Source of the DNA: a bacterium | GTDB taxonomy: Bacteria > Planctomycetota > B15-G4 | Assembly: GCA_030428785.1 (NCBI GenBank) | Contig: JAUIEF010000013.1 | Location: 1 to 56,296, forward strand | Direction of reading: 5' to 3' | Length of the DNA: 56,296 bases | In this document: positions 15,393-23,491 of the stretch, in pieces | How the letters are laid out: each line of letters starts with the position of its first letter | How positions within the stretch are numbered: the stretch's first letter is position 1 | Made by a program: the position numbers and the translations under genes | The notes under the pieces: generated by a model | What the model was told of the DNA's origin: nothing | Seen by the model: only the letters and a program-made list of their open reading frames with translations | Database searches by the model: none

Positions 15393-18098
15393 TTGCCCGT
15401 CCTCGCCGCCCTCCTGTTCCTCGCCTTCGCGCCGCGCGGGCCGCTGCCCGAGGTCACCGTCGGGCCGCCGCCGGAGTGGGTGGACGAGCTGCCGCTGCCG
15501 CGTGGCCCGGCGCGCGCCGCGGACGACGCGCGGGACGGCGTGTCCGTGCTGCTCTCCGACGCGCAGGTGCTCGTCGGCGGCCCGCACGAGCTCGAGTTCT
15601 CGGTGCGCTTCGCCGAGCGCATCGTGTCGCGCGCCGGCGTCGACGGCTCGTCGCGCGTGACCGTCGACTTCGACCCGGAGTACGAGACGCTCGAGTTCCA
15701 CGCGGTGCGCGTCCACCGGGACGGCGCGGTGCTCGACGTGCTCGACCCCGCGGACATCCAGGTGCTCCAGCGCGAGACGGAGCTCGAGTCGGGCATCGTC
15801 GACGGCAGCGTCACCGCGACGATCCTGCTGCGCGACGTGCGCGTCGGCGACGTCGTCGAGCAGTCCTACACCGTGCGCGGCATGAACCCGATCTTCGGCG
15901 GGCGCTACGCCGACTCGTTCTGGGTCGCCGGGCCGCACGCGTACGGCCTCCTGCGCGTCCGCGTGCTCATGCCCGCGGACCGGCACCTCGCCGTGCGCCG
16001 CTACGACACGGACCTCGAGCCCGCCGTGCGCCGCGAGGGCGACCGCGTCGTGCGCGAGTGGATCGCGCGCGACACGCCCGCCGTGCTGCCGGACTCCGAC
16101 CTGCCGTACTGGTACGAACCCTACCCGTGGATCCAGCTCAGCGAGTACCGCGACTGGGGCGAGGTCGCGCGATGGGGCGCGGGGCACTTCGAGCGCGCGG
16201 CCGCGTCGTCGGCCGGCGTCTCGGAGCTCGCGGCGACCTTCGCGGCGAGCTCGCCCGATCCGCGCGTGCAGGTCGTCGAGGCGCTGCGGTTCGTGCAGGA
16301 CGAGATCCGCTACCTCGGCCTGGAGATGGGCGCGCACAGCCACGAGCCGCACGCGCCCGAGGAGGTGCTCCTGCGTCGCTTCGGCGACTGCAAGGACAAG
16401 TCGCTGCTGCTCGTGACGTTGCTGCGCGAGCTGGGCGTCGAGGCCGCGCCGGCGCTCGTCGACCACGCGACGGGGCCGCGCGTCGCCGAGCGCCTGCCGA
16501 GCCCGCTCGTGTTCGACCACGCCGTCGTGCGCGCGGAGGTCGCGGGCGAGGTCTGGTGGATGGACCCGACGCGCGAGTTCGAGGGCGGGCGCGTGCCGGG
16601 GCTGCCGTACGACACGGCCGGCCTCGTGCTGCGCCCCGGGACGACCGACGTCGAGCCCGCGCCCCGTCTCCGCACGGACGGCCCGCTGCTGCGGGTGCAC
16701 TACGCGTTCGAGGCGCCCGACGCCGACGGTGTCGCGGCGCTCACGGTGACGACGCACGCGACGGCCCGCTCGGCGTCCGTCATCCGCGGCTACTTCGCCG
16801 GTGCGAGCCGCGAGGAGGTCCGCACCGACTACCTCGACTACTACTCCGACGAGTTCCCCGGCATCCGCTCCGTGCGCGCGCCGACCCTGCGCGACGACCG
16901 TGACGCGGACGAGGTCGTCGTCGTGGAGCGCTACGCGATCGACGGGCTGTGGGACGACGGCGAGCCCGCGTCCGCGCGCTTCCGTCCGCTCGAGATCCGC
17001 GACCGGCTGCACGCGCCCGACACGATCCAGCGCGCCATGCCCATCGGGCTCGAGCACCCGGAGCACGTCGCGGTGCGCATGGACGTCGCGCTGCCGGCGG
17101 ACGCCGACCTCGACGACGAGACCTCCTTCGTGGACGACGCCGCGTTCCTGATGCGCTTCGAGCGGCGCGTCGACGCGACGGACCGCGTGCACCTCGAGTG
17201 GGAGTACGAGACGCGCGGCGACGCGGTGCCGGTCGACCGCGCCGAGGAGTACCTCGACCACCTCGACGAGGCGTGGGGGCTGCTCGGCGAGCACGTGAGC
17301 GTCGGGGGCGAGGAGCCGGTGCGGATCGCCCCGCGGCGCATCCCGCGTGAGCTGCTCCTCGGCGTCTGGCTGCTCGCGGCGGTCGTGGGCCTCGTGCGCC
17401 TCACGCCGTTCATCCTGCAGCGGACGGCGCACCGCGCGCTGCTGCGCGGCGACATGGACCGTGCGATCCGGCTCGCGCACGCGTCGGTGCAGGCGTGCCT
17501 CCCCGTCATCTCGCCGCCGCGCGCCGCGTTCCTCGCGTGGATGTCGGTGCTCGAGGCGGACGCGGGCCGCGAGCAGGACGCCGAAGCGCACGCGCTCGAG
17601 GCGCTGCGCCTCACGGCGACGCAGACCTCACGCCGCGCGCACCGCGCGCACGGCAACGCGCTCCGCGCGATCGCCATCCTCCGCGTGCGGCAGGAGCGCT
17701 ACGCCGACGCGCTCGACGCGCTCGACCGCGCGCAGGACGCCGAGCGGTCGTTGCCCGTGCCGAAGCCGCGCGCCGTCCTCGCGCGACGGGTGCAGCGTGT
17801 CGAGATCCTCGCGCGGCTCGGTCGCACGGACGGTCTCGCCGCCGAGCTCGACGACATCGAGAGCCGCTCGGACGGCGACCGCATCGTGCTCCACGAGGTC
17901 CTCGCCGCCCGCGCCGTGCTCGCGGAGGCCGAGGGCGACGTCGAGGAGGCGCGCCGCCTGCACGCCCTGCTCGTCGCGCGCTGCGAGGAGGTCTTCGGTC
18001 CGGAGCACAACGTGACGCGGAACGCGCGCGAGCTCGAACGCCGGGCGGGGGCGCGGACCGCCGGTGACGTGGACGGCGACGCGACGCCGCCCGGCTGA
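15393..18098 (+). CDS. DUF3857/transglutaminase-like membrane protein
   Basis: 901 residues from a TTG (no ATG or GTG in frame nearby), giving a short signal peptide (LAALLFLAFAP). Residues ~55-230 are the DUF3857 domain (VSVLLSDAQVLV...ERIVSRAG...TVDFDPEYETLEFHAVRVHRDG). A transglutaminase-like core follows with the triad Cys333 (FGDCKDKSLLL), His376 (FDHAVV) and Asp391 (WWMDPT). A transmembrane helix near 650-670 (LLLGVWLLAAVVGLVRL) anchors a C-terminal TPR-like helical region (~680-880). The catalytic triad appears intact; the substrate is unknown. Such proteins are common near planctomycete and Bacteroidetes envelope genes. A TACCAT hexamer (15355-15360) could be its -10. Confidence 0.88.
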   Translation: MPVLAALLFLAFAPRGPLPEVTVGPPPEWVDELPLPRGPARAADDARDGVSVLLSDAQVLVGGPHELEFSVRFAERIVSRAGVDGSSRVTVDFDPEYETLEFHAVRVHRDGAVLDVLDPADIQVLQRETELESGIVDGSVTATILLRDVRVGDVVEQSYTVRGMNPIFGGRYADSFWVAGPHAYGLLRVRVLMPADRHLAVRRYDTDLEPAVRREGDRVVREWIARDTPAVLPDSDLPYWYEPYPWIQLSEYRDWGEVARWGAGHFERAAASSAGVSELAATFAASSPDPRVQVVEALRFVQDEIRYLGLEMGAHSHEPHAPEEVLLRRFGDCKDKSLLLVTLLRELGVEAAPALVDHATGPRVAERLPSPLVFDHAVVRAEVAGEVWWMDPTREFEGGRVPGLPYDTAGLVLRPGTTDVEPAPRLRTDGPLLRVHYAFEAPDADGVAALTVTTHATARSASVIRGYFAGASREEVRTDYLDYYSDEFPGIRSVRAPTLRDDRDADEVVVVERYAIDGLWDDGEPASARFRPLEIRDRLHAPDTIQRAMPIGLEHPEHVAVRMDVALPADADLDDETSFVDDAAFLMRFERRVDATDRVHLEWEYETRGDAVPVDRAEEYLDHLDEAWGLLGEHVSVGGEEPVRIAPRRIPRELLLGVWLLAAVVGLVRLTPFILQRTAHRALLRGDMDRAIRLAHASVQACLPVISPPRAAFLAWMSVLEADAGREQDAEAHALEALRLTATQTSRRAHRAHGNALRAIAILRVRQERYADALDALDRAQDAERSLPVPKPRAVLARRVQRVEILARLGRTDGLAAELDDIESRSDGDRIVLHEVLAARAVLAEAEGDVEEARRLHALLVARCEEVFGPEHNVTRNARELERRAGARTAGDVDGDATPPG

Positions 18099-18121
18099 CG
18101 GCGCCCTCCCCCCGGAACGCA

Positions 18122-18157
18122 GGACGCCGGCCCGCGGGGATCCGCGGACCGGCGTCC
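18122..18157. terminator. Bidirectional GC hairpin
   Basis: GGACGCCGG pairs with CCGGCGTCC, and inside it CCGCGG pairs with CCGCGG around a 4-nt loop, with one C/A mismatch. It lies between convergent genes ending at 18098 (+) and 18211 (-). Confidence 0.75.
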
Positions 18158-18210
18158 GTGCTTCGTGCGACGAGGTCACGCGACGCCGGTGGGCGCCGCG
18201 CGCGCGGACG

Positions 18211-18897
18211 TCACTCGCCGCGCATCTCCTCCTTGCCGTACTTCACGCTGCAGCCGAAGCTCTTGGTCTTCGTGACCTCGACCTCCTCGCCGGCGCGCAG
18301 GGCCTTCATCGTCGCGACGACGTAGTTGGTCTTCACCTCGCCGCGGCCGCCGCTGTCGTCGATGGCGCCCTGGTAGGCGAGCTTGCCCTTCGGCGTGATG
18401 ACGAACATGTGCGGCGTCGTGGCGGCGCCGTACGCGCGGCCGACGCGACCGTCCATGTCGAGGAGCACGGGGTAGGGGAGCTTCCAGTCCGCGACGGCCT
18501 CCTTGTTGCGCTCGAGGCCGGCGCCCTGCTTGCCCTCGGCGCCCGAGTTGATCGCGAGCCACACGACGTCACGGCCCTTGACCGCGCCGAACGTCTGCTG
18601 CATGCGGCTGGGCGTCTCCTCGGACTGCGGGTCGTGCTGGGCGCGCACGAACGGGCAGTCCGGGTTGAACCACTCGAGGATCACGGTCTTGCCCTCGGCG
18701 ACGTAGTCGCTGAGCTTGTGGACCTTGCCGGCGGTGTCCTTGAGCTCGAAGTCGGCGACCTCGAGCTCGACCTTCTCGGCCTTCTTCTCCGCCACGGGGC
18801 GGGCGCGGACGGCGATGTCCTGCGCCTGCAGGTCGCCGCAGACGGCGAGCACCGCGAGCGCGGCGCCGCCGAGGACCATCTGTTTGCGGGTCATCAT
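18211..18897 (-). CDS. Exported thioredoxin/peroxiredoxin-like protein, single active Cys
   Basis: 228 residues. ATG 18897 has AAGGAG with an 8-nt spacer. The N terminus TRKQMVLGGAALAVLAVCGD resembles a signal peptide with lipobox-like VLAVC. The AhpC/TSA-type fold shows ELKDTAGKVHKLSDY, VILEWFNPDCPFVRAQH (one Cys where CxxC is usual), YPVLLDMDGRVGRAYGAATTPHMFVI (cis-Pro segment) and a C-terminal FGCSVKYG Cys common in this subfamily. It probably reduces or detoxifies via one redox Cys plus a distal partner. It follows the DsbD-N gene at 18926 by 28 nt, which suggests an electron-transfer pair in the envelope (inference). Confidence 0.88.
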   Translation of the reverse strand: MMTRKQMVLGGAALAVLAVCGDLQAQDIAVRARPVAEKKAEKVELEVADFELKDTAGKVHKLSDYVAEGKTVILEWFNPDCPFVRAQHDPQSEETPSRMQQTFGAVKGRDVVWLAINSGAEGKQGAGLERNKEAVADWKLPYPVLLDMDGRVGRAYGAATTPHMFVITPKGKLAYQGAIDDSGGRGEVKTNYVVATMKALRAGEEVEVTKTKSFGCSVKYGKEEMRGE

Positions 18898-18925
18898 CTT
18901 CGGATCTCCTTCGGGAGGGTGCGAC

Positions 18926-19987
18926 TCAACGATCGGCGCCGCCGTTCGGCGCCGGGTCCGGGCGCGCGGAGCCGGTGTCCGCTCCGTCGCGCGCCGGGGG
19001 GTAGGGGATGTCGACGCGAGCGACACGGGAAGGACGCGTGTGCTCCTCGTCCGCTTCACCGGACGCGTCGGTCGTCTCGCCGTCGTGCGCGTCGTCGTCG
19101 ACGAGCCAGATCGCGAGCACGCCGCGCAGACGCGGTGCGTCGTCGACGCCGCCGCGCAGCGTGTCGTCGGGCGTGAGCACGAGGCGCTCGCCGTCCGCGT
19201 CGCAGCTCCCGGCGATGTCGGCGACGGGCAACCCGTCCTCGGCCGGGTAGAACGCGAGCCGCTCGGCGGCCGGCGCGTGGATCACGACGCGCCCCGCGTC
19301 GTCCGTGGTGACCGAGACGCCCGGCGGCAGCTCCGTCGGCACGAGCGCGCGCGCCGCGTCGAGGAAGGCCGCGTCGTCGCTGCGCATCGGCAGCTCCGTG
19401 GGGCCCGCGACGTCCATCGCGAGCTCGACCGTCGCGGCGCCCGGCACGCAGGCCTCCGCGCACACGAGCCAGTCCGCGACCACGCGCAGCGTGAGGCGCT
19501 CGCCGGCCGGCGCGTCGTCCGGCACCTGCACCGGCAGCAGGAGCGTCACCGCGTCGTGGTAGACGTGGTCGACGAGGTCGCCCGGGAGGAGGTGGCGCAC
19601 CGGCGCGGGCCACTGCGCCTCGCCGACGACGAAGCCCGCGGGCGTCTCCGGCTCGAGCGCGATGGGCAGGCCCGAGTCGTTCTGCCCGGGCCAGTAGAGG
19701 TGCCAGCCCTCCGTCATGCGGAAGGCCACGCCGAGCAGGTGCGTGCGACCGGGCACCCAGCGCGTGACGTCCGGCACGAGGCGCACGGTGACGACGCCGG
19801 CGGCGACGGGCGCGGAGACCGGCCCCGTCTCGTCCGGGTGCACGTCGACCTGCGGCTGCGGCTTCCGGCTGTCCGGCCAGCCGCGGCGCTGGGCGTCGAC
19901 CGGGGGCGCGAGCAGGAGCGCCGCGGCGAGGAGCGGCAGGACGCGGGCGGCGCGGCGGCGGAGGGTGCGGGTCACGGGGTGGTCCAT
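18926..19987 (-). CDS. Stand-alone DsbD N-terminal-domain protein
   Basis: 353 residues. Signal peptide (RVLPLLAAALLLAPPVDA). The core GWHLYWPGQNDSGLP and WLVCAEACVPG match the periplasmic alpha domain of thiol:disulfide interchange protein DsbD, with the CxxxC pair present. The membrane (beta) and thioredoxin-like (gamma) domains are absent; the C terminus is a low-complexity acidic/proline tail. In DsbD the alpha domain passes electrons to periplasmic client oxidoreductases; here the client may be the redoxin encoded just downstream. No Shine-Dalgarno, but TATCCT ends 8 nt before the ATG, so the mRNA may be leaderless. Confidence 0.85.
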   Translation of the reverse strand: MDHPVTRTLRRRAARVLPLLAAALLLAPPVDAQRRGWPDSRKPQPQVDVHPDETGPVSAPVAAGVVTVRLVPDVTRWVPGRTHLLGVAFRMTEGWHLYWPGQNDSGLPIALEPETPAGFVVGEAQWPAPVRHLLPGDLVDHVYHDAVTLLLPVQVPDDAPAGERLTLRVVADWLVCAEACVPGAATVELAMDVAGPTELPMRSDDAAFLDAARALVPTELPPGVSVTTDDAGRVVIHAPAAERLAFYPAEDGLPVADIAGSCDADGERLVLTPDDTLRGGVDDAPRLRGVLAIWLVDDDAHDGETTDASGEADEEHTRPSRVARVDIPYPPARDGADTGSARPDPAPNGGADR

Positions 19988-19995
19988 CGGGGCAC

Positions 19996-20001
19996 AGGAT
20001 A
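19996..20001 (-). promoter_or_regulatory. Candidate -10 (TATCCT), leaderless type
   Basis: TATCCT on the minus strand ends 8 nt before ATG 19987, which lacks a Shine-Dalgarno. Transcription would be expected to begin at or next to the start codon. Confidence 0.45.
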
Positions 20002-20150
20002 CCGACTCGCCCGGCGGGCGACGCGACGTCGGACGGTGCTCATGCCGCGAGTGTGGGGCGGGGCGGGGGCTCCCGACGGCCGGCTCCGATGTCTCCGGAG
20101 ACGCACCGACCCTGCGATCGCAGTCCCGGCGGTCCGAGCGGAACCTCCGT

Positions 20151-21002
20151 TCACGGCGCGAGCGACGAGAGGTTCCAGGTGACGCCCGCCACGAGCAGCG
20201 TCTCCCCGCCGTCGTCGTTGAGTCCGGTCTGCACGCCGAGGTCCCAGATGACGTGCTCGGTCTGCGTCCAGGCGACGCCGACCTGCGCCGCGAGCGGGTA
20301 GTCGCTCCGCTCGTGCGTCGCCCAGCCGAAGAGTTCGGCGTAGGCGTCGACGCCGTCGCGCACCGGGCGCCCCACGATCACCGACGCGGCGTGCTGGAGG
20401 TCCTGCCCGGAGCCCCCGGGCTCGTCGAGGACACCCAGCTCGTAGAAGAGCGTCCACGCGAACGTCTCCGCCGTGCCGTCCAGGATGCCCGAGACGAAGA
20501 GCGCGTCGTCCCCCGCGCCGACGCCCCGGTCGCCGTCGTCGGGCGTCACGAACACCTGCCAGCCGATCGCGTGGATCGAGTCCGCGAACGACGTGCCGCC
20601 GTTCGCGCGCGGCCGCTCGTAGAAGCGGTGCCGGAAGCCGATCTCGAGGTCGTTGCGCCCGCGCAGGTCCGTCCGGCCGTGCCGCGTCTCCGTGTGGTAG
20701 ACGAAGTTCTGGACGAAGAGCTCCGTGCGCGGGCCGGCGCCGTACTTCACCTGCACGATGTCGTCCGTCACCGAGCTCGGACGGCTGAGCGTCCCGAACT
20801 CCAGCTCGACCGTGCCGTCCGCCGTCGTCACGGAGTCCGTCGCGAAGTTCCCGCGCTGGGCCGTCACGTGCGGGACGTGCTCGTGCGCCGGCGCGGCGCA
20901 GGCCGCGAGCGCCGACAGCAGCGCGAGGCACGCGCGGCGCGTGCGGGGCCGCGGCGCCCGGAGGAGACGGGCGCCGCCGGCGTGGGGGGGCGCGGCGCTC
21001 AG
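20151..21002 (-). CDS. Outer-membrane-like lipoprotein, Phenol_MetA_deg-type transporter family
   Basis: About 283 residues. No ATG, GTG or TTG is available between the upstream gene and the signal sequence. The best start is CTG 21002, overlapping the upstream TGA (CTGA) and 8 nt after AGGGAG. The signal region RRACLALLSALAACAAP has a lipobox (LAAC). The mature part alternates amphipathic strands with aromatic ends (QVKYGAGPRTELFVQNFVYH, DAYAELFGWATHER, WDLGVQTGLND, VAGVTWNL), which matches the putative transporter/barrel family PF13557. Coupled to the DUF3052 gene upstream. Function unknown; start uncertain. Confidence 0.72.
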   Translation of the reverse strand: MSAAPPHAGGARLLRAPRPRTRRACLALLSALAACAAPAHEHVPHVTAQRGNFATDSVTTADGTVELEFGTLSRPSSVTDDIVQVKYGAGPRTELFVQNFVYHTETRHGRTDLRGRNDLEIGFRHRFYERPRANGGTSFADSIHAIGWQVFVTPDDGDRGVGAGDDALFVSGILDGTAETFAWTLFYELGVLDEPGGSGQDLQHAASVIVGRPVRDGVDAYAELFGWATHERSDYPLAAQVGVAWTQTEHVIWDLGVQTGLNDDGGETLLVAGVTWNLSSLAP

Positions 21003-21409
21003 CGGCGGTTCTCCCTGCGGATCACGAGCTTCAGGCCCGACCAGGTCTCGTCGACCGCGCACACCTTGACGTCCACCAGGCCGAGCGGCAACGCCACGGC
21101 GCGCACCGTGTCCTCCGTGACCTCGCTCGGCACGCCCGACGACTTCTTCGGCCAGGACACCCAGATCATCCCGTCCGGCACGATGCGCTCCATGAGCCTC
21201 GGCAGCTCGCGACGCAGCGCCGCCTCCTTCGTGGTGAAGAGGTGCACGAGGTCCACGTCCTTCGCGAGGCGGGGCGACAGCGTGACGTCGCCGGGCAGCG
21301 GCGCGACGAGCGTCGCGTAGTCGACGGGAGCGCCGCGGGGACACACGCGCGATCCCGGGCGGATCCCGAGCTTCTTCGCGAGCGGCGTGCCGGAGTAGCC
21401 GGCGGGCAT
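20999..21409 (-). CDS. DUF3052-family protein
   Basis: 136 residues. Opens with AGYSGTPLAKKLGI, the hallmark of DUF3052, and includes LVHLFTTKEAALRRELPRLM, GMIWVSWPKKSSGVPSEVTED and VDETWSGLKLVIR. These small cytosolic proteins have no established function. ATG 21409 has GGGAG 8 nt upstream. The end overlaps the next gene (CTGA). TAGACT (21435-21440) upstream is a plausible -10. Upstream lies the ACGTGN repeat array shared with the divergent S41-like gene. Confidence 0.9.
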   Translation of the reverse strand: MPAGYSGTPLAKKLGIRPGSRVCPRGAPVDYATLVAPLPGDVTLSPRLAKDVDLVHLFTTKEAALRRELPRLMERIVPDGMIWVSWPKKSSGVPSEVTEDTVRAVALPLGLVDVKVCAVDETWSGLKLVIRRENRR

Positions 21410-21434
21410 GTTCGGGTCTCCCGGACGAACGCGG

Positions 21435-21440
21435 AGTCTA
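21435..21440 (-). promoter_or_regulatory. Candidate -10 (TAGACT) of DUF3052 gene
   Basis: TAGACT on the minus strand, 25 nt before ATG 21409. The repeat array begins 18 nt further upstream, where a -35 element would be expected. Confidence 0.4.
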
Positions 21441-21457
21441 GCAGGGACAGGATACTC

Positions 21458-21645
21458 ACGTGAACGTGCACGTGAACGTGCACGTGGACGTGTACGTGGA
21501 CGTGCACGTGGACCTGGACGTGCAGGGCCGACGTGGAGGTGCACGGCCCACGTGAAGGTGAACGGCCGACGTGCAGGTGCACGGCCCGCGTGGAGGTGCA
21601 CGGCCCGCGTGGAGGTGCACGGCCTGCGGGGGAGGTGCACGGGCT
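21458..21645 (+). repeat. ACGTGN hexamer array grading into 19-bp tandem units
   Basis: Eleven near-perfect ACGTGN hexamers (21458-21523) are followed by a short link and six 19-20 bp units of form ACGTGG-AGGTGC-ACGGCCC (21531-21645). It fills most of the 323-nt gap between divergent genes; no gene is seen in 21410-21732. ACGTG/CACGTG and GTGCAC cores are palindromic, so it could be a multi-site protein-binding platform. Open frames through it (VHVHV, VHGPRGGARP) are by-products. Confidence 0.92.
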
Positions 21646-21694
21646 CCGCGGACGGGCCACGGGGACGCGGGCGGGGACTCCCTGGCCCGGCACC

Positions 21695-21724
21695 TTGCCC
21701 CCGCGCGCGGGGCTCCGCTACAAA
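21695..21724 (+). promoter_or_regulatory. Promoter TTGCCC-18-TACAAA, leaderless type
   Basis: TTGCCC (21695-21700), 18-nt spacer, TACAAA (21719-21724), 8 nt before GTG 21733. The -35 context CACCTTGCCCCCGCGC is identical to that of the promoter at 50474. Confidence 0.5.
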
Positions 21725-21732
21725 CCGACGGC

Positions 21733-23400
21733 GTGTCGACCTCGCTCCGTTCCCGATCGCGCCGTGCCGATACCGTGAACGGTGCCGTGGGCCGGCTGGT
21801 CGGCGGTCTCGGGTGGATCGCCCGGTGGTCCGCGACGGTGTGGATCGCGTGGACCGCCGCGCGGGTCGTCGTCGACGTCGTGGGGGACGAGTCGTTCGGC
21901 GGGGCGGCGCGGGAGCCCGTGACGTGGTTCGTGCTCGCGCAGCTCGTCGTGACGGCGCGGCTGCTCGTCGTGCCGCCGGAGCGGCGGGGCGGGCGACGGC
22001 TCGTGCTCGTCGCATCCCTCGTCGCGCTCGCGTGCGGCGTGCTCCTGCACGGGCGCGCGCCGTGGGCGCCGTGGTGCGTCGTGCTCGGCGTGCTGGGCCT
22101 CGCGTCGCCCGGGCTGCTCGCGCGGCCGGCGCTCCGCGTCGCGACGCGGGTCGCGTGCGTCGTCGGCCTGCTCGTCGCGGCGGGGGCGGGCGTCATCGCG
22201 GGCTCGGGCTGGGTGTCCTACCCGCTGCCCGCCGCGCCGCCCGCGCCGGCGGCCGACCGCGACGGGCGCTGGACGCAGGACCTCCGCTACCTGGGCCGCG
22301 AGCTCGCGCGCCTGCACGGCGATGCCTTCCACACGCAGCCGCGCGAGCTCTACGAGCGCCGGCTCGAGGAGCTCGTCGCGTCGGTGCCCGCGCGCAGCGA
22401 CGCCGAGCTGCGCATCGAGGTCGCGCGCTTCGTCGCCGCCGTCGGCGACGCGCACACCGAGTGCGCGCCGTGGTGGGAGGAGGACGACCTCCAGCTCCCG
22501 ATCGCCGTGCACTGGTACGGCGACGACCTCCACGTCTCGCTCGTCACCGAGGACCGCCTCGCGCTCGCGGGCCGGCGGGTCGTCGCCTTCGACGGGACGC
22601 CCGTCGACGAGGTCGCCGACGCGCTGCGCCCGCTCCTCGCGCACGAGAACGACGCGTGGTTCCGCTACAGGAGCCCGATCCTGCTCACGCGGTCGAGCGT
22701 GCTCGCGACGCTGGGCCTCCTGTCGGACGCGACGTCCGTGCCGCTCCTGCTCGAGGCGGCGGACGGCTCGCGCGAGGCGGTCGTGCTCGACGCCGTGCCG
22801 GCGCGCGCGGGCCTCGCGTTCACGCGCGTCGTGACCGGCGCGCCGCTCGTCGCGCGGCGGCCGGGAAACTTCTGGAGCGCGCAGCTCGACGACGTGCTCT
22901 ACGTGCGCTACGCGCGTTGCACCTGGGACCTCGGGCTGCGCGCGTTCACGCACGACGTCCTCGCGCGGCTCGACGCGGACCCCGGCCTGCGCCTCGTCGT
23001 CGACCTGCGCGGGAACACGGGCGGCACGTCCTTCCCGTTCCTCTGGTGGTTCCTGCCCGGCGTGCGGGAGCGGCCGGCGCTCGACCGACCGGACCGGCTC
23101 TTCGTGTTCGTCGACCGCGCGACCTTCTCGTCGGGCATCGGCATCGCGAGCGCGTTCGCCGCGCAGACGTCGGCGACCCTCGTCGGCGAGCCCACGGGCG
23201 GCAAGCCCGACAGCTGGGGCGAGGTGCGCGGCTTCCGGCTCCCGAACAGCGGGCTCGGCGTCTCCTACTCGACGGTCTTCCACGACGACCGCCACGGCGG
23301 CGACGTCGCGACGCTCGAGCCGGACGTCCTCGCCACGCCGACGGTCGAGGACGCGATGGCGCAGCGCGACCCGGCGCTGGAGTGGGTGCTCGCGCGGTAG
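21733..23400 (+). CDS. Membrane protein with S41-type peptidase domain
   Basis: 555 residues from GTG 21733 (no Shine-Dalgarno; a promoter-like pair ends 8 nt upstream; GTG 21775 is an alternative). Four hydrophobic segments lie within residues ~20-170. The C-terminal half has the S41/C-terminal-processing-protease pattern: VGDAHTECAPWW, a short insertion, VVDLRGNTGGTSFPF, then VFVDRATFSSGIG with the Ser of FSSG (~466) and GEPTGGKPDSWGE with a Lys in the expected distance. No PDZ domain is obvious. Likely an envelope protease with its catalytic domain outside the membrane (inference). Confidence 0.82.
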   Translation: MSTSLRSRSRRADTVNGAVGRLVGGLGWIARWSATVWIAWTAARVVVDVVGDESFGGAAREPVTWFVLAQLVVTARLLVVPPERRGGRRLVLVASLVALACGVLLHGRAPWAPWCVVLGVLGLASPGLLARPALRVATRVACVVGLLVAAGAGVIAGSGWVSYPLPAAPPAPAADRDGRWTQDLRYLGRELARLHGDAFHTQPRELYERRLEELVASVPARSDAELRIEVARFVAAVGDAHTECAPWWEEDDLQLPIAVHWYGDDLHVSLVTEDRLALAGRRVVAFDGTPVDEVADALRPLLAHENDAWFRYRSPILLTRSSVLATLGLLSDATSVPLLLEAADGSREAVVLDAVPARAGLAFTRVVTGAPLVARRPGNFWSAQLDDVLYVRYARCTWDLGLRAFTHDVLARLDADPGLRLVVDLRGNTGGTSFPFLWWFLPGVRERPALDRPDRLFVFVDRATFSSGIGIASAFAAQTSATLVGEPTGGKPDSWGEVRGFRLPNSGLGVSYSTVFHDDRHGGDVATLEPDVLATPTVEDAMAQRDPALEWVLAR

Positions 23401-23415
23401 GGGGGCGGGCGGGGC

Positions 23416-23434
23416 CGGCGGAGCTCGGCCGCCG
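23416..23434. terminator. Small GC hairpin after S41-like gene
   Basis: CGGCGG, loop AGCTCGG, CCGCCG, 15 nt after the stop at 23400. Weak evidence; no U-tract. Confidence 0.35.
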
Positions 23435-23458
23435 ACGTCCGCGCGGGGTGGTGCCGTG

Positions 23459-23464
23459 TAGGCT
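23459..23464 (+). promoter_or_regulatory. Candidate -10 (TAGGCT)
   Basis: TAGGCT, 27 nt before ATG 23492, precedes the first of three tandem paralogues. GAGAGGAG gives the Shine-Dalgarno. Confidence 0.4.
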
Positions 23465-23491
23465 GGTCGACAACACGGAGAGGAGCCCCCG

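Noticed and set aside
21571..21732. Upstream extension of the S41-like gene through the 19-bp repeats
   Set aside because: Repeat-derived sequence without signal or domain; a promoter-like pair and GTG at 21733 fit better.
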